A DNA stretch of 64,000 nt from an uncultured Porphyromonadaceae bacterium (lineage in GTDB: Bacteria; Bacteroidota; Bacteroidia; Bacteroidales; Muribaculaceae): NCBI GenBank assembly GCA_900544305.1, contig UQUV01000001.1, forward strand, positions 1 to 64,000. Reading direction: 5' to 3'. Made by a program: the position numbers and the translations under genes. The notes under the pieces are model-generated. The model saw only the letters and a list, made by a program, of their open reading frames with translations. It ran no database searches and had not been told where the DNA came from. Positions 17,032 to 25,809 of this stretch are shown here, one piece after another (position 1 is the first letter of the stretch; every line of letters starts with the position of its first letter).

Positions 17032-17610
17032 TTATTGTTTTATTCCGTATAGTATAAAGTCATGTAAATATTCTCTCAGTTTGTTTTTTTCAATGCCGAA
17101 TTCGGAAAAGTTTTCTCTGATGTAGGGTACATCCAGTCCTTGAAGTGACAGCAACATGACCATTGCCGTTTTGTCGACGTGCTTGATTCGGAATATTCCG
17201 TTGTCGACTCCTTCCTGAAGAATTTTTTGAAGAATGCTGATTTCTTTGGGAGTGGTTGCTTTGCGTGCCCGTTCCACTTTTCTTATGTCGCGGAAAAAGC
17301 CGGCTCTTAGCGACCCGTTGCGAAACACCAAATCTTTCATCGCTTCAAAACGCTGGAAAATGAATTCCATCAGTTTCTGGTCGGCGGGTATGGGCAGTGC
17401 GGCAATGTCTTTCAAGCGTTTCAGCACGATTTCGCTTTCGCTTTCTATGACAGCATTGTAGATGTCGCGCTTGTTTTTGAAATATGTATATATGGTTCTT
17501 CTCCCTTTCTCGGCTGCTATGGCTATGTCGTTCATTGTCGTGTTCTCAATGCCTTTGTGGGCAAAGAGCTGTCGGGCAATGTCGATTAATTTGTCTCTTG
17601 TTTTTAGCAT
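17032..17610 (-). CDS. TetR/AcrR family transcriptional regulator
   Basis: A 192-residue TetR protein. The N-terminal helix-turn-helix is clear: ARQLFAHKGIENTTMNDIA, then KGRRTIYTYFKNKRDIYNAV (about residues 11-52). The C-terminal ligand domain shows no relative I recognise. I start at the ATG at 17608-17610; an 18-residue extension to 17664 lacks family similarity. It heads the transcript tetR-fabH-fabG, with 4 bp before fabH. That order suggests it autoregulates this small lipid-synthesis unit, perhaps by sensing an acyl-CoA or fatty acid. Confidence 0.9.
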   Translation of the reverse strand: MLKTRDKLIDIARQLFAHKGIENTTMNDIAIAAEKGRRTIYTYFKNKRDIYNAVIESESEIVLKRLKDIAALPIPADQKLMEFIFQRFEAMKDLVFRNGSLRAGFFRDIRKVERARKATTPKEISILQKILQEGVDNGIFRIKHVDKTAMVMLLSLQGLDVPYIRENFSEFGIEKNKLREYLHDFILYGIKQ

Positions 17611-17881
17611 AGTTCGTTTTTGGTTGTTTGCACAAAAGGGCAATTTGTGTGCGAAATTAATCATATTATTTTATTGCGGCAAAAAAGTCGTGCGAAAATT
17701 GCATCTTTCAAGTCATTTTCTGCGTTCTGGGTGCATGGTTTTACGGTTTCTGTATTCGTATTCTTGTGTAAACAAAATTTAACATATGTATATTGTGTTG
17801 TTAATCAGTGTCTTTGGCTTTGTTTTAAAGATTTGTTGTAAAAATAATTCTCAAAACGCTTGCAGATTCAAAAAAAGTCCG

Positions 17882-17889
17882 TACCTTTG
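17882..17889 (+). promoter_or_regulatory. -7 promoter element of the initiator tRNA
   Basis: TACCTTTG fits TAnnTTTG and lies 15 bp before the mature 5' end of the tRNA. The surrounding 17611-17881 holds no recognisable gene. Confidence 0.6.
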
Positions 17890-17904
17890 CAACCGTAATC
17901 ACAT

Positions 17905-17976
<72 letters not shown>

Positions 17977-17983
17977 CTAAGCA

Positions 17984-18012
17984 AGAGAAGTCAAAAATGG
18001 CTTCTCTTTTTT
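17984..18012 (+). terminator. Intrinsic terminator of the tRNA gene
   Basis: Arms AGAGAAG/CTTCTCT followed by TTTTTTG, 8 bp after the tRNA. Confidence 0.8.
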
Positions 18013-18054
18013 GTTTTATTCATATCAATTTACTTAGAGAGCTATTGAACTCAT

Positions 18055-18105
18055 TAAAAAAACAACTGCGGAATCTATCGGCATTTGCCGGCAGATTCCG
18101 CAGTT
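18055..18105 (-). terminator. Intrinsic terminator of the glycosyltransferase-nadE operon
   Basis: A long stem with arms AACTGCGGAATCT/AGATTCCGCAGTT and, on the minus strand, a following T-run (GTTGTTTTTTTAATG), about 19 bp after the nadE stop. Confidence 0.88.
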
Positions 18106-18123
18106 GCTATCTTGTTTGTCGTG

Positions 18124-20046
18124 TTAAAGTTCTTCGCACTCTTTTAGCCAAAGTTGGCTGGATGCGTCGCTTGGCATTCTCCAGTCGCCACGAGGCGAGA
18201 GGGATAGTCCTACTTTTGGCCCGTCGGGCAAACATGAGCGTTTGAACTGCTGGTTAAAGAACCTTCGGAAGAACGTCGTGAGCCAATGTTTGATGACCTC
18301 TTTCGAATATGTACTCTTGAACGCAGTGTTGGCAAGGAAGAATATTTTCTTGGGAGTGTATCCGAACCGCAAGGTGTAATAAAGGAAGAAGTCGTGCAGT
18401 TCGTATGGGCCGACAAGGTCTTCTGTTTTTTGCTTGATGTTTCCTTGCTCGTCAGCGGGGATGAGTTCCGGGCTGATAGGAGTATCAATAATGTCAAGAA
18501 GTGTTTCCCGCGATGTCTTGTCGATGTCAGAATTTGCCACCCATTTGACAAGATGCTTGACAAGCGTTTTCGGAATACTTGCGTTTACCCCGTACATTGA
18601 CATGTGGTCGCCGTTGTAAGTAGCCCAGCCTAAAGCCAGTTCCGAGAGGTCGCCGGTTCCGACAACCAATCCCCATGTCTGGTTGGCAATGTCCATCAGT
18701 ATTTGCGTACGTTCGCGTGCCTGCGAGTTTTCGTAGGTTACGTCGTGCTGGCTGATATCGTGACCGATGTCGTTGAAATGTTGAATACATGCGGCTTTGA
18801 TGCTTACTTCTCGGATGGTGATTCCCAGCGACTTCATCAACTGCATGGAATTATTGTAAGTCCTGTCGGTTGTTCCGAATCCGGGCATGGCCACGCCTGT
18901 GATGCCGGTTCTCGGCAGTCCCAGTTTGTCGAATGTCTTGATGCAGACAAGCAGGGCCAATGTGGAGTCAAGTCCTCCTGAAATTCCTACGACAACGGAT
19001 TTTGTGTTGGTGTGGACAAGACGTTTTGCCAGACCGGCCACTTGGATGGAGAATATGTCCTTGCAGCGGTTGTCCATGTCGGCGCCGGCTGATGGTATGA
19101 ACGGATGCGGATTTATTTTTCTTGTCAGTTCAAACGGTCGGATGTTGACCGGGTCTGCAACGATAATTTTACCTGTTGCGTTTTCTTTTGCCATGCAGGC
19201 GGCAAATGTTGTGTTGACTTTTCTGTCATTCCTAATGGCATCGACATCTATTTCAGAGAAAATCAGTTGCTCGTCAAAACTGAAGCGTTCGCTTTCGGCC
19301 AACAACGTGCCGTTTTCGTAGATGAGTCCGTTGCCGGCAAATACGAGGTCGGTTGTAGATTCTCCGAATCCGCAGGACGAGAAAACGTAGCCGCACAAAC
19401 AGCGTGCGGACTGTTGGGCAATCAGGCTTCGCAAGTAGTCGTGCTTGGCGATGCCTTCGTTGTCGGCTGAGAGGTTGAAGATGATTTCTGCCCCGGCTAG
19501 AGCAGTTTTGCTGCTTGCGGGTATGGCTGCCCACAAGTCTTCACAGATTTCAATGCCGAAGGTGGTTTCTTTTGTACGGAAAAGCAGGGACGGGCTGACG
19601 GGAACAGTTTGGCCGCAAACGGTCAGTTCACAGTTGCTGTAGTCTGTTGCACTGGTGAACCATCTTTTTTCGTAGAATTCCTTATAGTTTGGCAAGTAAG
19701 TTTTGGGAACAATGCCTAAAATCTTTCCATGCTGGAACACGACGGCGGCGTTCAGAATCACGCCGTTGTCACAGACGGGAAGCCCGACGATGGCGATGAT
19801 GTCGAGATTGGCCGTTCGTTGAAGTAGCTGTCCCATGTATTCTTCGGCTTTTTCCAACAACAGCTGTTGTGCAAAAAGGTCACCACAGGTATAGCCTGTA
19901 ACGGACAGTTCCGGAAAAGTGATGACTGATACGGCCTTTTCTTCGGCAGTGCGCATCAGTGCTTCTATTTTTTCAGTATTGTAGCAGCAGTCGGCAACTT
20001 TTACAGCCGGAATGGCTGCTGCTACTCTGACAAAATGGTTGTTCAT
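18124..20046 (-). CDS. nadE: Glutamine-dependent NAD+ synthetase
   Basis: A 640-residue two-domain enzyme that amidates nicotinate adenine dinucleotide to NAD+ using glutamine. The N-terminal nitrilase-like glutaminase has its Glu in FPELSVTGYT, Lys in PKTYLPNY and Cys in EICEDLW. The C-terminal synthetase has the ATP-binding SGGLDST loop (near residue 308) and VVGTGDLSELALGW. The length matches the long, tuberculosis-type NadE. The ATG at 20044-20046 is preferred; a 6-residue extension needs TTG. It lies 8 bp after a glycosyltransferase gene in the same transcript. nadC elsewhere in the window serves the same pathway. Confidence 0.96.
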   Translation of the reverse strand: MNNHFVRVAAAIPAVKVADCCYNTEKIEALMRTAEEKAVSVITFPELSVTGYTCGDLFAQQLLLEKAEEYMGQLLQRTANLDIIAIVGLPVCDNGVILNAAVVFQHGKILGIVPKTYLPNYKEFYEKRWFTSATDYSNCELTVCGQTVPVSPSLLFRTKETTFGIEICEDLWAAIPASSKTALAGAEIIFNLSADNEGIAKHDYLRSLIAQQSARCLCGYVFSSCGFGESTTDLVFAGNGLIYENGTLLAESERFSFDEQLIFSEIDVDAIRNDRKVNTTFAACMAKENATGKIIVADPVNIRPFELTRKINPHPFIPSAGADMDNRCKDIFSIQVAGLAKRLVHTNTKSVVVGISGGLDSTLALLVCIKTFDKLGLPRTGITGVAMPGFGTTDRTYNNSMQLMKSLGITIREVSIKAACIQHFNDIGHDISQHDVTYENSQARERTQILMDIANQTWGLVVGTGDLSELALGWATYNGDHMSMYGVNASIPKTLVKHLVKWVANSDIDKTSRETLLDIIDTPISPELIPADEQGNIKQKTEDLVGPYELHDFFLYYTLRFGYTPKKIFFLANTAFKSTYSKEVIKHWLTTFFRRFFNQQFKRSCLPDGPKVGLSLSPRGDWRMPSDASSQLWLKECEEL

Positions 20047-20054
20047 ATAACAGT

Positions 20055-21023
20055 TTATTTGCAAATGTTTTCTTCACCGTCGACAATGCTTTTTTCGACA
20101 AAAAAGCGGGGACGGTCTTTGGTTTCAATATATATTTTCCCGATGTATTCGCCGATGATACCCAAAGCGATGAGAATCAGCGAGCCTATGAACCAGAGCG
20201 AGAGCATCAGGGATGTCCATCCCGGCCATGCCTTTCCTGCAAAATAGGAACAGAGGGCGTAGAGCGACACGCTGATGGTGGCAACCAGCATTATCATGCC
20301 GGCAGAAAATATCAATCGGATTGGGCGGATGGAAAAAGACGTTATGCCGTCGATGGCAAAACTAATCATCTTTTTCAGCGGATATTTTGATTCTCCGGCG
20401 GTCCGGGCGTGACGGTTGTAGTAGACTGTGTCGGACTTGAAGCCAATCAAAGGAACGATTCCGCGGATAAACAGGTTGCGTTCGCGGTATTCCAGTAGCT
20501 TGCATACTGCCCGTTTGCTCATCAACCGATAGTCGGCATGGTTATAAACGGTTTTGGTGCCGAGTGCAGTCATGGTGCGGTAGAAAAACAGGGCGGAGTT
20601 CTTTTTGAAGAATGTGTCGGTTTCTCTTGACTGGCGGACTCCGTAGACAATGTCTGTGCCATTGATGAATTTCAGCACCATGTCGCGGATAACGACAGTG
20701 TCGTCCTGAAGGTCGGCGTCAATGGAAATTAAAGCGTCACAATAGGGGTTGGCTACAGTCAAACCTGCCATCAGTGCATTCTGATGTCCTACGTTGCCCG
20801 ACAATTTTATGCCGGAAACGGCCGGAATTGATTTTGCGCTTTGCTCAATGATGCTCCAAGTTTTGTCGCGGCTGCCGTCGTCGACGAAAAACAGTTTGCT
20901 TTCAGGAGAAATCAGTTCTTCTGCAACCAACGACTGCAGAACCTTGGTAAGTTGTTTGATAGTGCTGTTGAGAACTTCCTGTTCGTTGTAGCACGGAATA
21001 ACTAAGCCTAATATAGGTTGCAT
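20055..21023 (-). CDS. GT2 glycosyltransferase, GtrB/DPM1-like polyprenyl-phosphate sugar transferase
   Basis: A 322-residue inner-membrane family-2 glycosyltransferase, like those that load a sugar onto undecaprenyl phosphate. The catalytic domain shows LVIPCYNEQEVL at 6-17, DDGSRD near 50 and DADLQDD near 96-102. Two C-terminal membrane helices (about 235-260 and 268-292) and the tail GEYIGKIYIETKDRPRF are typical of GtrB/ArnC relatives. The ATG at 21021-21023 is chosen: the 52-residue extension has no family similarity and runs toward the crp terminator. It is co-transcribed with nadE, with no obvious functional link. Confidence 0.9.
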   Translation of the reverse strand: MQPILGLVIPCYNEQEVLNSTIKQLTKVLQSLVAEELISPESKLFFVDDGSRDKTWSIIEQSAKSIPAVSGIKLSGNVGHQNALMAGLTVANPYCDALISIDADLQDDTVVIRDMVLKFINGTDIVYGVRQSRETDTFFKKNSALFFYRTMTALGTKTVYNHADYRLMSKRAVCKLLEYRERNLFIRGIVPLIGFKSDTVYYNRHARTAGESKYPLKKMISFAIDGITSFSIRPIRLIFSAGMIMLVATISVSLYALCSYFAGKAWPGWTSLMLSLWFIGSLILIALGIIGEYIGKIYIETKDRPRFFVEKSIVDGEENICK

Positions 21024-21147
21024 GTGTATAATTTTTCTTTCGGACAAATTTACAAAAAAAGTGGAAAGTTTGTGATGGCGGCTGATTTTATTTTGACTTT
21101 TGTTGTTGGCGGTTGATGAAAACGGTAAAAACTGATTGCCTGTAAAA

Positions 21148-21176
21148 CAAAAAAGGTGGCCTTTTGATGGCCACCT
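21148..21176 (-). terminator. Intrinsic terminator of the Crp/Fnr gene
   Basis: Arms AGGTGGCC/GGCCACCT followed by TTTTTTG on the minus strand, about 20 bp after the stop. Confidence 0.88.
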
Positions 21177-21196
21177 CAATATGCAGATAAATCAAA

Positions 21197-21880
21197 CTAA
21201 TTTTCGAAACTCAGAATGTCAGCCAGGCGTTCTCTGTCCTTGATAAAGATTTCAGTAGATGTGAAATCAATGATGCCGTCACTTTGAAGTTCAGTCAAGG
21301 TATTGATGAACGATGACCGCTGCACGCCCAGCATGGTGTACATGTCCTTTTGCTTGCAGTTGATGACAATATCAGTGGCATCCTTGTGTGTCAGCGATAT
21401 TATCCAAAATGCAAAGCGTTCGGCAATGCTGCCGGAGGTAAGGGAGAGCACCGCTTCCATGGGTGTCTGAGAGTTCCGTGACAGGTAATTCAGCATGTTG
21501 AAAAGAAAAACCGTGTCAGTCTTCAGTATTTTCAAATAGTCGGCTTTTTCAATTTGCATGATTCCGGCTGACGGAGATGCTGAGACGTTGTAGGGATAGA
21601 CGGTAGAGCGTCCGAACAGGTATTCAGCACCGAGAACATTGGGGGCTGACAGCGTTTCAAAAATGCGGATGCGCTTATTGTTGTTCGTCAGTTCAAGCTT
21701 TACGCTGCCTGAAATGAGGAATTTGAGCTGTTTGCAACTGTCGCCCTTTTCAATCAATTGCTCATTTTCGAGATATTTCAAGAAGTGGAACTTGATTTTT
21801 TCAATCAGTTCGGATATCCTTGCATGGCTCACGCCTTGAAATAATGGCAATCCCATCAAAAGTTCATACATACTGTTCAT
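21197..21880 (-). CDS. Crp/Fnr family transcriptional regulator
   Basis: A 227-residue regulator: a cyclic-nucleotide-binding-like beta-roll (about 10-120, with LKFLISGSVKLEL and VLGAEYLFG), a long dimerisation helix, and a C-terminal winged helix with helix-turn-helix MLGVQRSSFINTLTELQSDGII (about 186-207). The beta-roll lacks the phosphate-binding signature of true cAMP receptors and there is no Fnr cysteine set, so the effector is unknown. It is a single gene with its own terminator. An ATG three codons in (21871) is an alternative start. Confidence 0.9.
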   Translation of the reverse strand: MNSMYELLMGLPLFQGVSHARISELIEKIKFHFLKYLENEQLIEKGDSCKQLKFLISGSVKLELTNNNKRIRIFETLSAPNVLGAEYLFGRSTVYPYNVSASPSAGIMQIEKADYLKILKTDTVFLFNMLNYLSRNSQTPMEAVLSLTSGSIAERFAFWIISLTHKDATDIVINCKQKDMYTMLGVQRSSFINTLTELQSDGIIDFTSTEIFIKDRERLADILSFEN

Positions 21881-21992
21881 CGTTGCGTAGTATTTTTGTT
21901 AGAATAATGCAAAGATATTGCAATTTTTTAATTTAACTTAATTCGGGGTAGTGAAAACAAGTTGTAAAAATCCCGAAGTTAGTTAATAATGA

Positions 21993-22816
21993 TTAAGGCC
22001 TGACCGTCAGGCGGATTGTTTCCAAATCGTCGGGAACGTAGACGTTTCCCGAAAATACGGATTTGCCCTCAGCGGTATAACGGCTTTTTCTGTTGGCCAG
22101 GTCGGAATCTTCCGTATGGTACAGCACAAGATTCTTTATATGAAGCTCTTCCGCAGTTTTCCCTGCATCCAGGGCTGTGCTGTGGTTCTTTTCATAGGGT
22201 TTGAATGTGTCACGGTCGGCATAAAGGCAGAATGCCTCGGAAAGTAGCCAGTCGGCGTTTTCGACATATTGCCGGTTACTGCTGTTGTAGGGTTCGTCTC
22301 CCAGGCATACCAGCGATTGGCCGTCAGGTAATATGGCTTTGAATCCGAACTGTTTCTTCTTGGTGGAATGGATGTCGAAAAATGTAAAGTCGTAGTTTGA
22401 TGCCTTCAGCGACGTTCCGTCGGTAACGGTAGTTATGATGATGTGGCTGCCAATTTCGTCCATGAGCTTTTTTTCAAAGTCAGTTTGCAGAACGTCATGA
22501 GCATGTCGGCCACTTCATCGTGGCAATAAATGTCAAAAGGCACAGTTCTTTTCCCCGCAGAGGTGAGCATTGCCATTTTGCGGATAACCCAGAGTGCTCC
22601 CAAAATGTGGTCGGTGTGTCCGTGAGTGATGAACATGCCGTCAATCTGATTGAAGGAAATACCGGTTTTTTCCAGTTGGGCAAGAATACCGTTGCCGCCT
22701 CCGGCATCCACCAAAAAATGATGGTTGTCACATGAGATTGTGAAACAGGTGTTGTAGCATTTGGTTACCATGGCATTGCCGGTACCAAGAAATGTGAGGG
22801 ATATATTGTCTGTCAT
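21993..22816 (-). pseudogene. Metallo-beta-lactamase-fold (RNase Z-like) hydrolase, frameshifted
   Basis: One MBL-fold gene is split between two frames. The 5' part (22433-22816) carries LTFLGTGNA and the metal motif THGHTDHILG; it stops early. The 3' part, open to 21993, carries the later metal-ligand segments (CLGDEPYN; VLYHTEDSDL). Frames change at a run of seven A on the coding strand (22468-22474). One extra A would restore a single 274-residue protein reading ...LKKKLMDEIG. Possible explanations are a genuine null mutation, homopolymer slippage that yields some product, or a sequence error. The Met that seems to open the second part is internal. A -7 box lies at 22833-22840. Confidence 0.8.
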
Positions 22817-22832
22817 TTGTGGCTTTTATTTG

Positions 22833-22840
22833 CAAAAATA
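22833..22840 (-). promoter_or_regulatory. -7 promoter element of the MBL-fold gene
   Basis: Minus-strand TATTTTTG fits TAnnTTTG, 16 bp before the ATG, giving a very short leader. That the promoter is intact fits a recent or tolerated frameshift. Confidence 0.55.
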
Positions 22841-23164
22841 AGCCGACTTGGCAGTAAAATGTGTTTTTTAAAGTCTTTTAACGGTGTGGCGTTTAAACCT
22901 TTTGGGCGTTTAATAGTTTAATTGATAGAGACTTTTGAGCAATTCTCTCTATGGTTAAATGTGAAATTTTAGTTTTGAAATGGTGAGTGGTTTTGGGCAG
23001 AGTTGCAGCAGGCGGTTTCTGCCCGAGTGTACCACTTTTAGAAAGTGTGGAGTCGTTTAAGGAATTGGTTATAGGTTTTGTTTGTATTCGGCATTGCTTT
23101 TATCGTTTTGGATAAAGTGTGCCGTTTTTTGTATGTGTTTGGTTGGTGGATGATTAAAATTGTG
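22841..23164. other. Gene-free region with two hairpins
   Basis: About 320 bp without a plausible gene. It contains a plus-strand TAGTTTTG box (22970-22977), then two hairpins: GGGCAGA/TCTGCCC (22995-23024) and CACTTT/AAAGTG (23033-23047). There is no T-run after either, so they are not standard terminators. The btuB promoter begins at its right edge. Confidence 0.35.
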
Positions 23165-23172
23165 TAATTTTG
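23165..23172 (+). promoter_or_regulatory. -7 promoter element of btuB
   Basis: TAATTTTG fits TAnnTTTG, with TTG 19 bp upstream (23143-23145) as -33 element. The implied start near 23179 lies just before the cobalamin aptamer. Confidence 0.65.
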
Positions 23173-23187
23173 CAAGGTCCTTGATAG

Positions 23188-23332
23188 AGACGATAGAAAG
23201 ACGTCGGGAATCAGGTGGAAATCCTGAACAGTACTCGCTGCCGTAACTCCAAATTAAACTATATGCAGTCACTGGTACAAACTGGGAAGGCTGTGTAGCT
23301 TCAAATAGGGGAGAAGTCGGAATACCGTTTGA
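23188..23332 (+). promoter_or_regulatory. Cobalamin riboswitch 1 (upstream of btuB)
   Basis: Aptamer signatures appear in order: GGGAATCAGGTGGAAATCC near 23205, CGCTGCCGTAAC near 23236, GTCACTGG near 23268, GGGAAGG near 23284, and a diverged B12 box AGTCGGAATACCG at 23315-23327. Downstream, ATACCG can pair with CGGTAT, and GTCCG with CGGAC just before the btuB ATG, as a translation-control platform. Its B12 box is the least canonical of the three in this locus. Confidence 0.88.
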
Positions 23333-23406
23333 GGACTTAAATTGTAGAATCTATGTCCGCGAGGATCGCGTGCGGTATGTGCGTTTTCGGACAAAATGAC
23401 GTTAAA

Positions 23407-25443
23407 ATGAAAAAAGCAACTTCTATTTTTGGTATTTTAGTGCTGGTTGGGTCTTTCCTGAATGCTTTTCCGCAACAGGGAATTGATTACAGTAAGGCAG
23501 ACGACGAATTTCTAGATTCTGTTTTTTCGATAGCAGAAGTAAATGTCGTTGAAGTAAAAAATCGTCAGATTATAAAGGCGCAGACTCTTGACGGTATCGA
23601 TTTGGAGCGATTGAACAGCCAATCGGTTGCTGACGCGTTGCGCTATTTTTCCGGTGTGCAGATAAAGGATTACGGCGGCATCGGCGGTATCAAGACCGTG
23701 AATATCCGCAGTATGGGAACCAATCATCTGGGGGTGTTCTACAATGGAATCCAACTGGGCAATGCCCAAAACGGGCAGGTGGATTTGGGACGCTATTCGC
23801 TGGACAATATTGAGTCTATTTCCTTGTATAACGGGCAGAAAAGTGAAATTTTCCAGAGTGCCAAAGATTTCGGCTCTTCAAGTTCTATTTACATTACGAC
23901 AAAGAAGCCTCATTTCCTTAATGGGGAAAAATTTCATGTGACGGCTCAATTCAAAACCGGAAGTTTTGGCCTTATCAACCCATCGTTGCTTTGGGAACAG
24001 AAGCTGACCGACAACGTGCATCTGTCGCTCAATGCCGAACTGACCAAGGCGCATGGCCGCTATAAGTTCCGTTATCGTCGTTTGCAGAATAATGGCGAGG
24101 TGGCTTACGACACGACTGCTATTCGGGAAAACGGCGATGTGCAGGCCTTTCGAGGAGAAGCTGCTCTCTATGGATATATCCCCGAGGGAAAATGGAGCAT
24201 GAACGCTTATTTTTATGACTCGGAAAGAGGCATTCCGGGGGCTATTGTCAACAATGTTTTCCGTCATGGGGAACGCCAATGGGATACGAATGCTTTTGGA
24301 CAAGGCTCGTTTGAAAAGCAGTTGAGCGATTTCTATAAATTCAGAATCAACGGAAAATTTGCGTGGGACTTTACGCACTATTTGCGTGACGATGAGAAGG
24401 AACTTTATATTAATAATAAATATTATCAAAAGGAAGCATATTTGTCGTTTGCCAATCTGTTTTCATTGACCGATTGGTGGAAATTGTCATTGTCGGGCGA
24501 CGGTCAGGTGAACTGGATGGATGCCGACTTGGTGGACTTTGCCTACCCGTTGCGGTTTACGGAACTGGTGTCTGTTGCGACATCGTTTGAAATCAACCGT
24601 TTCAGCGCACAGGCCAGTTTGCTCGGAACATTTATTCAGGACCGTATCCGTGCGGAAAAACTTTCGGAGCGTTCTTCTTCCCGACACGAACTGTCGCCTG
24701 CGGTGTTCTTGAGCTACAAGCCGATGGAAAAGGAGTCGTTTTTCCTGAACGGTTTCTTTAAGAAGATTTTCCGTATGCCGACATTCAATGATTTGTATTA
24801 TACGGAAATCGGTAACGCTAAATTGAAACCGGAGTACACCTATCAGTATGATCTCGGATTTACTTATTATAAAGAATTCAAACATTCGTTTTGGCGTTAT
24901 ATAAATTTCCGCGGTGACGGCTATTTTAATAAGGTGACCAATAAAATCGTCGCTTATCCTACCGGCCAGCAGTTCCGATGGACAATGCTGAATTTGGGTG
25001 AGGTGGAGATTGTCGGTACGGAAGTGTCGGCTGATTTGGGTTTCAAAATCCGTCCGGTCGAGATGAAGCTATATTTGCAATATACCTATCAGAAGGCCCG
25101 CGATTTTACAGATCCTGCTGATGCCTATTACGGCCATCAGATTCCATACATCCCCTGGCATAGCGGTTCTGTAACCTATAATGCAAACTATAAGGGGTGG
25201 GATTTCAACTATAGCTTCATCTATACGGGTGAACGTTATAATCAGCAGGAAAATGTTCCGGAAAACTATGAGCAGCCGTGGTATACGCACGACCTGTCGT
25301 TGTCGAAAGAATTTCCGATAAAGAAGTGTCGGATAAAGATTACGGGTGAGGTAAATAATGTATTCAATCAGAACTATGATGTAATCCACAACTTTCCAAT
25401 GCCGGGAAGAAACTACAAGCTCGTATTGAAATTTATGCTCTAA
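23407..25443 (+). CDS. btuB: BtuB-like TonB-dependent cobalamin receptor
   Basis: A 678-residue TonB-dependent receptor under a cobalamin riboswitch, which is the basis for assigning vitamin B12 or related corrinoids as ligand. The signal peptide ends near residue 22. The plug (about 45-155) contains the conserved RSMGTNHLGVFYNGIQLGN block and the barrel ends NYKLVLKFML. There is no N-terminal carboxypeptidase-like domain, unlike the receptor at 7.9-10.3 kb, and it is shorter. I start at the ATG at 23407, which opens a good signal peptide; a frame extending to 23353 lies in the riboswitch platform. Confidence 0.9.
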   Translation: MKKATSIFGILVLVGSFLNAFPQQGIDYSKADDEFLDSVFSIAEVNVVEVKNRQIIKAQTLDGIDLERLNSQSVADALRYFSGVQIKDYGGIGGIKTVNIRSMGTNHLGVFYNGIQLGNAQNGQVDLGRYSLDNIESISLYNGQKSEIFQSAKDFGSSSSIYITTKKPHFLNGEKFHVTAQFKTGSFGLINPSLLWEQKLTDNVHLSLNAELTKAHGRYKFRYRRLQNNGEVAYDTTAIRENGDVQAFRGEAALYGYIPEGKWSMNAYFYDSERGIPGAIVNNVFRHGERQWDTNAFGQGSFEKQLSDFYKFRINGKFAWDFTHYLRDDEKELYINNKYYQKEAYLSFANLFSLTDWWKLSLSGDGQVNWMDADLVDFAYPLRFTELVSVATSFEINRFSAQASLLGTFIQDRIRAEKLSERSSSRHELSPAVFLSYKPMEKESFFLNGFFKKIFRMPTFNDLYYTEIGNAKLKPEYTYQYDLGFTYYKEFKHSFWRYINFRGDGYFNKVTNKIVAYPTGQQFRWTMLNLGEVEIVGTEVSADLGFKIRPVEMKLYLQYTYQKARDFTDPADAYYGHQIPYIPWHSGSVTYNANYKGWDFNYSFIYTGERYNQQENVPENYEQPWYTHDLSLSKEFPIKKCRIKITGEVNNVFNQNYDVIHNFPMPGRNYKLVLKFML

Positions 25444-25480
25444 AAATTGTTTAAACGTGTTGGGTATATGAAATTTTTTA

Positions 25481-25488
25481 TACCTTTG
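25481..25488 (+). promoter_or_regulatory. -7 promoter element of the btuG unit
   Basis: TACCTTTG fits TAnnTTTG, with TTG at 25460-25462 upstream. A small hairpin GCAAA/TTTGC (25501-25514) lies at the start of the predicted transcript, ahead of riboswitch 2. Confidence 0.6.
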
Positions 25489-25544
25489 CACATGAGAACT
25501 GCAAACGTGTTTGCAATTCGTTGAGTTTTAGTTAAATCTGTTTT

Positions 25545-25694
25545 ATTGGTGCCTTTCAAGGCTTGAATGGGAATCGGGTGGAAGTCCCGAACAGTCCCGC
25601 TGCTGTAACTCCAATAAATGGTGTCGAGAATATGTCACTGAAGAAATTTGGGAAGACCTCGATAAACACCGGAGAAGTCAGAAGACCAGCCAAT
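25545..25694 (+). promoter_or_regulatory. Cobalamin riboswitch 2 (upstream of btuG)
   Basis: Canonical elements: GGGAATCGGGTGGAAGTCCCGAACAG from 25569 (shared block with riboswitch 3), CCGCTGCTGTAACTCC near 25597, GTCACTG near 25634, GGGAAG near 25650, and B12 box AGTCAGAAGACCAGCC at 25676-25691. The ends pair as P1 (ATTGG 25545-25549 with CCAAT 25690-25694). Downstream CGAAAGC (about 25707) can pair with GCTTTCG (about 25786) near the btuG start codon, a likely expression platform. Confidence 0.93.
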
Positions 25695-25809
25695 AAAATT
25701 AAAGTTCGAAAGCTTACGAGGAATAAGCCGGGCTAATTGTAATATTTCGATTAACCTTTGCGGTTTTTGTATTCTTTGTGCAGGCTTTCGATAGAATAAA
25801 AAGAAAGTT

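Noticed and set aside
17620..17841. Short frames between tetR and the initiator tRNA
   Set aside because: Phe/Cys-rich translations typical of A/T-rich non-coding DNA; no promoter or conserved start.
22433..22463. Two overlapping small genes in the MBL-fold region
   Set aside because: The halves carry complementary parts of one family; the apparent second start codon is internal to the conserved sequence, so one broken gene is the better reading.
22468..22475. Classical programmed -1 frameshift site
   Set aside because: The A7 tract is in the wrong phase for an X-XXY-YYZ heptamer (preceding base G), and no obvious stimulatory structure follows; simple slippage or an indel is more likely.
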